Both the position numbers and the translations under genes were made by a program. Positions 9,037-13,878 of a stretch of 13,878 nucleotides of DNA are shown piece after piece. Each line of letters begins with the position of its first letter. The first letter of the stretch is position 1. Source of the stretch: Echinostoma caproni (taxonomy: Eukaryota; Platyhelminthes; Trematoda; Plagiorchiida; Echinostomatidae); NCBI GenBank assembly GCA_900618425.1, contig UZAN01040275.1:43055-56932 (forward strand). Reading direction: 5' to 3'. The notes beneath the pieces were generated by a model, which did no database searches, had not been told where the DNA came from, and saw only the letters and a program-made list of their open reading frames with translations.

Positions 9037-10632
9037 GTATGATGAACTGCAATCAAACTGAAGTGTCCAGATATTTTGTGAACCTTGTGGATATCCGTTC
9101 AGAGTATGGTTACCTACTTAGGTAATATTGCAATTGTGGGGGCTATATCATTTTGATAAAATTTTTTTCATCACTAAACCACATTGTTCTAATTCCCAAC
9201 AATGGATTGTTTCGTCCAGCCGTTCTCAATACGAAGCTTATACTCTTCAGCGAGCAAAAGCTTTGGGATTAAAGTAAAATACAATTTTTGTTTCACGATC
9301 GTAATGTAATGCCTATCCATACAGGGTTTAGTTCATCCTTTGAAATATTATTGTTTCTACTCCACGGGTAAATACTTGTTTTACGCGATCTATTTTTCTG
9401 ATTATTGACTTAAAATAATCAGTCAAACTTGGAAATGCTGCGAAATTACTATTTGGTATTAAATCCATATTGTTTCCTTTAGCGGCAGGTAGCTCTATCA
9501 AGAAACGTAACCTTTCCCGAACAAACAGTTCCACATGACTGAGTCTCTTCAGATTAATCGCATTAGACCATTATTGTGTGAGCTGATTATATGCTTACGA
9601 CCAGGTATCATTACATAATACATCGACGGAATCAAATTCCCCGTAATTCTTCAATCTTGGTGTGGTTGCAGGGTTCCGTTACACTTTTGTGCATTGGCGG
9701 AATATGTTGGAAAGTGATGCATCATTGATTAAAAAATCTAATTTTGAATGAATGCAATCAGCTTCCAACCTNCCAACCTGTATTATAATTCCAGAAGGTC
9801 GATACTGGCTCGAGGAGAGTTGTTTATTACGAATCATAGGTAGGGTATGGACAATTTGAGCATGTCATTTAAAATCACAGCAGCTCATAGTATAATGAAT
9901 GGAACAGTCCGTAGGTATCACTTCGAACACAATAATTTCCTCTGGGGGATCATATTCATTTTTGACCGTTGAAAGAAAAGGCCAATCGCATCGTTCTGCG
10001 TACTACTCACAACTGTGAGTAGTACCTTACAACACATGGAGTGCCCTATGGAGCGCAAGCATCAATCTTTCGGGTTGTCATTAAGTTTCGATTCATTTAC
10101 TAATGTTGGTGCAACACATCATTATCATAATAAGGTTTTATTTCACGTTTACTGTTTTTTTTGTTGAATACATGATTGTATCAACGTATTCTGGAGAGGA
10201 AGACTCAACTAATCACGAGACGGTCATGTCACATAAGGAAAATATGGGTAGCCATGATGAAGTTCGAATATATGACCTACGGCACGGTGTAATAGTAACC
10301 TCAAAAGCTTGACACTCACATTTTCATGCTTTCCTCTTACGATGATTTTATTCCCGGCAGTCGGCAGTCGGAGATTTGGGAAATATGTTCAAGAGTATGC
10401 GGACATCCATCACAGCAGTCTTTTGATTGACCGCTTTCCCCTTCTCTGATATTGACTTTTCACAAAATTCTGTTCCACCGGTGTACCTCATTGTTACCAT
10501 CGTTGTTCGTCTCATACGAGTAAATAGCTGATGAAGCTCTTCATACAGCATTAACCTTTCAATTGCCTTCGATCTGCATGGGTTTTAAAACTGTACTGTC
10601 ATATTCTCTACCCTGTTCTTACCCAAATGTAG
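9037..10632 (+). other. Intron 2 of the CAP gene (about 1.6 kb)
   Basis: It runs from gtatga at 9037 to a pyrimidine-rich acceptor ending aatgtag at 10632. One N is at 9772, inside a short duplicated ccaacct. It holds the 26-bp palindrome at 10000-10025 and a small direct duplication, ggcagtcggcagtcgg, near 10357-10372. An open frame at 10103-10312 has no good splice sites or recognisable motif and is not called. Confidence 0.75.
10000..10025. repeat. Near-perfect 26-bp palindrome
   Basis: gtactactcaca and tgtgagtagtac are exact reverse complements (12 bp each) separated only by ac. Twelve matched pairs with a two-base centre is well beyond what I expect by chance in a 14-kb window. It lies deep in intron 2, about 600 bases from exon 3. 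It could be a cruciform-prone site, a palindromic protein-binding site, or a footprint of a transposition or repair event. No matching element ends were seen nearby. Confidence 0.85.
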
Positions 10633-10707
10633 GTGAGCAGATCACTCAAATGTGGTACGAAGAAATCAGATTGCACGACTATGACCATCCTGTGCCACAG
10701 CGCTCTG
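10633..10707 (+). CDS. CAP-superfamily (GAPR-1-like / VAL) gene, coding exon 3
   Basis: This exon has 75 bases with phase 1 on both sides. The acceptor is ccctgttcttacccaaatgtag, and the donor is ctctg|gtgagt at 10708. After the Gly codon split with exon 2 it reads GEQITQMWYEEIRLHDYDHP and ends Arg-Ser-Gly. MWYEEI matches the CAP W-Y-x-E-I motif; the glutamate (about residue 83) corresponds to the second cavity Glu of GAPR-1. The next expected segment, containing T-G-H-F-T-Q and the second cavity His, is absent from the rest of the window. The gene is therefore partial here: 97 codons plus one base, against about 150 in GAPR-1. Confidence 0.87.
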
Positions 10708-11028
10708 GTGAGTAACCGGCAACCAGGAATAATGTTCATCCTACTTCGCTTGTGTCCCTTCTTCACATGATAGATTGATAAACAAACCACAAGCTTGATA
10801 GTAAAAATCCTCTGAATTCACTTGTATGGTTTTTATTAGCCCCACTGTTCGCAAAGTGAAATGAAGAGACTGCACACAGCAAACCACAAATAACTGTTTA
10901 ATGAGTAAACAAAGTTTATTAGGTTATTTTCGAGAAACTTCATCAAACGGTTGTTGAAGAAATTTTTGAAGCATATGAGAAGACCTCTTTAGTAAAACAA
11001 CAACAACAATTCAAAACTTTCTCTGTAG
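10708..11028 (+). other. Start of CAP intron 3; no gene seen
   Basis: It begins at the exon 3 donor. It is AT-rich with scattered stops in all + frames and no T-G-H-F-type coding. A short (aac) microsatellite lies at about 10997-11008, just before the candidate exon at 11029. Confidence 0.6.
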
Positions 11029-11239
11029 TAAGCTGTTAGAATCACGAGCAGTGGCTGTGGATCATTTTCACAATACAAACATTAACAAATTATTTCCCAT
11101 TGACCCCCATGTGCGCAAAATATCTGAACTGATCAAAAAAGATGATGCATCTAGACCCCTTAATGAAATATCGCACAGAGACTCATTCCAATATCGTTCA
11201 TCGTTAGTCAATTCGTCCATTTCCCAAGCAATTCTGAGG
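11029..11239 (+). CDS. Exon-like open segment of unknown protein
   Basis: The frame reads 70 codons from 11030 to a TAA at 11240. It is preceded by an acceptor-like tract (aaaactttctctgtag, ending 11028) and contains a donor-like ctgag|gtaaag after 11237. The peptide is hydrophilic, with KISELIKKDDASRP and ISHRDSFQYRSS, and matches no family I know. It requires phase 2 upstream, whereas exon 3 ends in phase 1; a direct join would read to TAG within four codons. If it belongs to the CAP transcript, another exon must come before it, or it is an alternative 3' end. Some schistosome VALs (VAL6) have long, alternatively spliced C-terminal extensions, but that exon would follow the missing T-G-H-F exon. 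It could also be a separate gene or chance. Confidence 0.3.
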
Positions 11240-11242
11240 TAA

Positions 11243-11429
11243 AGTTGAAACCCTACCAGATCAGCTCTTGTTCTCCCAAAAACCGTTTAAGTTTAAGTCA
11301 GGACTTTATTGTCATTTTTGCAACAACTGATATCTAAACGGCGAGCTTCAGTTGTAGTTTATAGATATTTATAACCTCATGTGCCGAATGTGATAAATGA
11401 ACATTGTTAATAACTTCAGTGTAATGTGA
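11243..11429. other. AT-rich gap before the retrotransposon; nothing recognised
   Basis: No open frame, repeat or RNA gene was recognised. Composition changes to visibly GC-richer DNA near 11430-11450. I use this change as the approximate left edge of the retrotransposon; the true 5' end could lie some distance either side. Confidence 0.4.
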
Positions 11430-11885
11430 GACCACTTGGGATAGCAGAGCTATATGCTATCGAGCGCCTCCTCGGGTCACGGATAAGGGAACGGCCGTCA
11501 TCTCACGGCTAACCGTGAATAAGGTCGGCCTCGTCCCTCCGAATTAACGGTCGCGGACGATCAGGGGTAGGGCCCGAGGATGTCGTAGGTTTACTTCTTG
11601 ACAGAGTACTTCGCACAAAACACTACAAATAACTGTGGACAGCACTGTGACTTGGCGAGTGTGGCCCACCACTAAATATGGCCATAGCCCCTTGTCGAGT
11701 TTTCTTGCCCGACAAGGCTTTCAAGAATAGGTGAATAAACCGAAAACCGGCCACCGACTCATCTGTAAGATCACTGCTGCCTTGCAGTCCGCGCTTGCTT
11801 GCGCAAAGCCTAAAGTGTATCCTCGAACAAGGCCTACTTTGGACTGGGCGACCGAGTAGGAGAATAGCCCACAACGCAGATAACT
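11430..11885 (+). promoter_or_regulatory. GC-richer 5' leader of the retrotransposon
   Basis: This stretch before the endonuclease ATG has no long + frame and has several short complementary segments. The clearest is cttgtcg (11691-11697) with cgacaag (11710-11716), a 7-bp hairpin with a 12-base loop. A 6-bp pair, gatagc and gctatc, lies near 11440-11461. Leaders of non-LTR elements carry the internal promoter and in some families an HDV-like self-cleaving ribozyme. I could not draw a complete ribozyme fold here. The minus-strand frame at 11623-11874 is taken as a shadow. Confidence 0.45.
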
Positions 11886-12911
11886 ATGAACGTTCTCGCT
11901 CTCATGATTTCGCAGCGTAAACCTTCAACAATCGAAAGACTTTCTACACCGTACACACCCTTTTGTTCTCACAGCCTCCCCCCACCTCACCTCTACCCTC
12001 CCAGCTTTATTCCATCTCTCTCGGGTAGTTCAGACGATCGTACGGACAGTAGTGCCTCGGGTGGAAATTCTGCTGCTGTTTGCTCTTGTCCTACCTCGAC
12101 TGCTGTTCAAGTCTCACCGAATCCTCCACCAGCTGAAGCCTTTTTCCGCCCTCGATGTCCTCTGAAACTAGCCACGTTTAATGTGCGTAATCTGATGCGG
12201 ATAGCACAACAGGCGTGTTTAGCTCGTAAGCTCGAAACCCTGGCCATCAATGTGTGTTGCATCCGAGAAACTCAAATTCAAGACTCCAGCTCCATTATTC
12301 GACTGAAGTCCCCATCTAACCAATCTTTGAAGTTTCACTTACGTCTGTCTGGGGACTCTGAGGCTGCGGCTTCCGGTATTGCTGGCGTCGGTCTAGCTCT
12401 CAGTGAGAGAGCTGAGGCCGCCCTCCTAGATTGGATCCCAGTCGACATTAGGTTGTGCGCAGTGAGACTCAGAGGTTCGTGCAAGGTAAGCAGCCGTCGA
12501 CACGATAGACAAAATTTGTTTGTCGTATCTGAGTACGCTCCAACAGACTGTAGCCCAGATGCAGTCATAAATGAATTTGCCAACAATCTACATGACCTAT
12601 TGCGTAAAGCGATCCGAGCTGATATCGTGTTTTTAGCAGGAGATATGAATGCTAGAGTAGGCCGGTTGACTTCAAGTGAGCTTCACCTGGGAGGTCCTTC
12701 CGGACTAGATTCTTGTCGCTCGGAAAACGGGGAGCGGCTGCTGGCTTTGTGTTCCAACCACCGCCTGTTCCTTGCCAGTACCAACTTCAGACACTCCAAC
12801 TGCCAGTATGCCACTTGGCGCCCGCCCTCCTCGAGTCAGAGATGGACACAGATCGACCACATTGCGATAAGCCACAAATGTTGGAGCAGCATTCAAGACT
12901 GCCGATCGTAA
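11886..12911 (+). CDS. Retrotransposon endonuclease domain (APE-like), 341 codons to a premature stop
   Basis: Residues 1-90 are rich in Ser and Pro and have no known domain. Residues 92 to about 335 are an exonuclease-endonuclease-phosphatase fold domain that nicks target DNA for target-primed reverse transcription. Visible motifs in order are ATFNVRN (96-102, first Asn), IRETQI (126-131, catalytic Glu), SEYAPT (215-220), AGDMNARVG (251-259, the GD-x-N-A motif), YATWRPP (308-314) and QIDHIAIS (322-329, the terminal D-H pair). All expected active-site residues are present, so the endonuclease part looks intact. The TAA at 12909-12911 falls within sequence that continues in the same frame as element-like protein, so it is a nonsense mutation rather than the natural end. 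The ATG at 11886 is the first of the frame; the true start in intact copies may differ. Confidence 0.88.
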   Translation: MNVLALMISQRKPSTIERLSTPYTPFCSHSLPPPHLYPPSFIPSLSGSSDDRTDSSASGGNSAAVCSCPTSTAVQVSPNPPPAEAFFRPRCPLKLATFNVRNLMRIAQQACLARKLETLAINVCCIRETQIQDSSSIIRLKSPSNQSLKFHLRLSGDSEAAASGIAGVGLALSERAEAALLDWIPVDIRLCAVRLRGSCKVSSRRHDRQNLFVVSEYAPTDCSPDAVINEFANNLHDLLRKAIRADIVFLAGDMNARVGRLTSSELHLGGPSGLDSCRSENGERLLALCSNHRLFLASTNFRHSNCQYATWRPPSSSQRWTQIDHIAISHKCWSSIQDCRS

Positions 12912-13319
12912 TGGAACACTTCCCTCGAATCCGACCACGCATTAATATGCAATAAGCTGTCCATGTGCTTCGGTGGGTGTTCCAAACGAACGACACAACG
13001 ACGGTTAGACTGTGATAAGCTGTTCAAACCAGCTTGTCTCACTGTCTTGCAGAACGCACTTTGTGCAAAGCTAGTACCAACCCCACCCGATGACGTTAAC
13101 CGGCACTGGTAGCTTATCAGGAATGCTGTGCATTCTGCTGGCTTAGTTAGTTGTGGTCTGAAACGTCGCACCGTGACACCCTGGATCTCTTCAGAGTCTC
13201 GACGCCTTCTTGACGCACGTCGGTCTAGTCCGACTGACAGCGAACATAATGAAACACGACTCTTAACGAGATGTGATGTGGATGCATTGATCAAATCTTC
13301 ACCCTCCGACAGCTGCTAG
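12912..13319 (+). pseudogene. Retrotransposon linker region after the premature stop
   Basis: The endonuclease frame continues past TAA with recognisable element sequence (SLESDHALIC just after the stop), meets a TAG near 13110, then reads AVHSAGLVSCGLKRRT and PWISSESRRLLDARR. This is the linker typical of these trematode elements between endonuclease and RT. After SEHNE the element-like sequence in this frame breaks off. The next recognisable protein is IDQIFTLRQLLEHRHAY in a different frame from 13286. In intact elements this follows the RT fingers, so a long part of the linker and RT motifs 0-2 (well over 100 residues) is missing. I infer an internal deletion ending at about 13260-13285. 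Confidence 0.75.
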
Positions 13320-13878
13320 AGCACCGTCATGCCTACCAGAGGCCAAAGATCATTGTATTCCTAGACATCCTTGCCGCCTTCGACTCTATCGATAGGACCG
13401 CACTATGGAGCTGTTTGTTGAGAAATGGGGTACCTGAAAAGTGTGTCGATCCTCAAAGAGTTGTATCGTCATACCTCAAGTCGTGTTAGGGCCTATGGCC
13501 AACTTTCGCCACTCTTTGCCTCCCTTCACCGTCTCCAGTGGAGTTCGGCAAGACTGCCCTACATCCCCATTTCTTTTCAACTTCGCCATAGAGGATGTTC
13601 TACAAAATGCTTTGTCTGGTCTAGCAAACGGTGGAGTTGAACTCTTCCCAGGGAACAGAGTTCTTGACTTGGAATATGCCGATGACATCGCCTTGCTGGG
13701 TGACCCGGCAATAGAGGTATCCAGGTATGGTATGCGCTTTGAGCCATCAAAGTGCAAATTGCTTGTTCAAGACTGGCAAGAGCCTGTGCCTGCACCCACC
13801 CCCTGTGGTGATCAGCTGGAAGTAGTTGAGAGCTTTAAGTACCTCGGGAGCTTGATCACACCTGGCGGGGGTGTTGGG
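13280..13878 (+). pseudogene. Reverse-transcriptase domain, frameshifted and internally deleted
   Basis: The protein is spread over three frames. From 13286 to a TAG at 13487 it carries IDQIFTLRQLLEHRHAY and the A motif IVFLDILAAFDSIDR with the first catalytic Asp. It then shifts frame near 13479 (SRVRAYGQLSPLFAS) and again near 13530. The last frame stays open to the window end: SSGVRQDCPTSPFLFNFAIE (B motif, with Asp replacing the usual Gly before Cys), LEYADDIALLGD (catalytic C motif at about 13669-13704), then GMRFEPSKCKLLVQDW and FKYLGSLITPGG of the thumb-side region. Between LLGD and SRYGMRF about 20 residues are missing, a second deletion. The palm catalytic Asps survive, but the copy cannot encode one continuous enzyme. 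The C-terminus continues beyond the window. Confidence 0.88.

Larger units (their letters stand above)
11430..13878 (+). mobile_element. RTE-type (SR2-like) non-LTR retrotransposon, defective, continues past window
   Basis: The order is GC-rich leader, apurinic-type endonuclease, linker, reverse transcriptase. No separate ORF1 is seen. The RT B motif is of the GVRQ-C-x-x-S-P form used by RTE/BovB-like elements, and the catalytic motif EYADD is present. Databases often mislabel this endonuclease as craniofacial development protein 2. The copy is dead: stops at 12909 and about 13110, two frame changes in the RT, and two deletions, detailed in the separate entries. It lies in the same orientation as the CAP gene. 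The 3' end, any tail repeat and the target-site duplication are outside the window. Confidence 0.88.

Noticed and set aside
10103..10312. Open frame in intron 2 as an extra CAP exon
   Set aside because: It lacks a convincing acceptor and donor, and exons 2 and 3 already join in exact phase across it.
11430..11600. HDV-like ribozyme at the start of the RTE leader, prompted by cctcctcgg near 11466
   Set aside because: I could not find a matching P1 strand or a consistent nested double pseudoknot by eye.
12705..13294. Minus-strand open frames across the retrotransposon
   Set aside because: They are shadows of the element's endonuclease and linker on the + strand.

Overview
The window looks like nuclear DNA of a flatworm, most likely a digenean trematode. 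It is AT-rich and gene-poor. A split gene has kilobase introns with GT/AG borders. The retrotransposon at the right end has the endonuclease/reverse-transcriptase layout I associate with trematode RTE-type (SR2-like) elements. There is no sign of bacterial or viral organisation. Two ambiguous bases (N at 2914 and 9772) suggest draft assembly. Species cannot be named from the sequence. LAYOUT. Positions 53-205 hold a 21-bp tandem repeat. About 206-3959 contains no gene I can support. Positions 3960-4312 hold four CAYGTGAC E-box-like sites, followed by the first coding exon of a CAP-superfamily gene. I assembled this gene by hand from three exons on the + strand: 4418-4461, 8864-9036 and 10633-10707. 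They join with matching intron phases (2, then 1) into the first 97 codons of a GAPR-1-like / venom-allergen-like (VAL) protein with no signal peptide. The C-terminal half, including the exon with the TGHF-type motif, is not found and should lie beyond the window. Intron 1 (4.4 kb) carries a probable degenerate reverse-transcriptase fragment (about 5758-5931), an antisense tRNA-derived SINE (about 6983-7210) and two exon-like segments of unknown status. Intron 2 holds a near-perfect 26-bp palindrome at 10000-10025. Past exon 3 there is an exon-like open segment (11029-11239) whose phase does not fit exon 3. From roughly 11430 to the window end lies a non-LTR retrotransposon in + orientation. 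It has a GC-richer 5' leader, an open 341-codon endonuclease frame, and a broken linker and reverse-transcriptase region with stops, frameshifts and two internal deletions. HOW IT FITS TOGETHER. Only the CAP gene looks like a functional host gene. If its fourth exon lies downstream, the retrotransposon sits in its third intron in the sense orientation, and most of the window is one host transcription unit filled with old mobile DNA. I found no clear evidence of a new multi-gene system. The points most worth checking are the complete structure of the CAP gene, the orphan exon candidate, the alternative exons in intron 1, the E-box cluster and the 26-bp palindrome.
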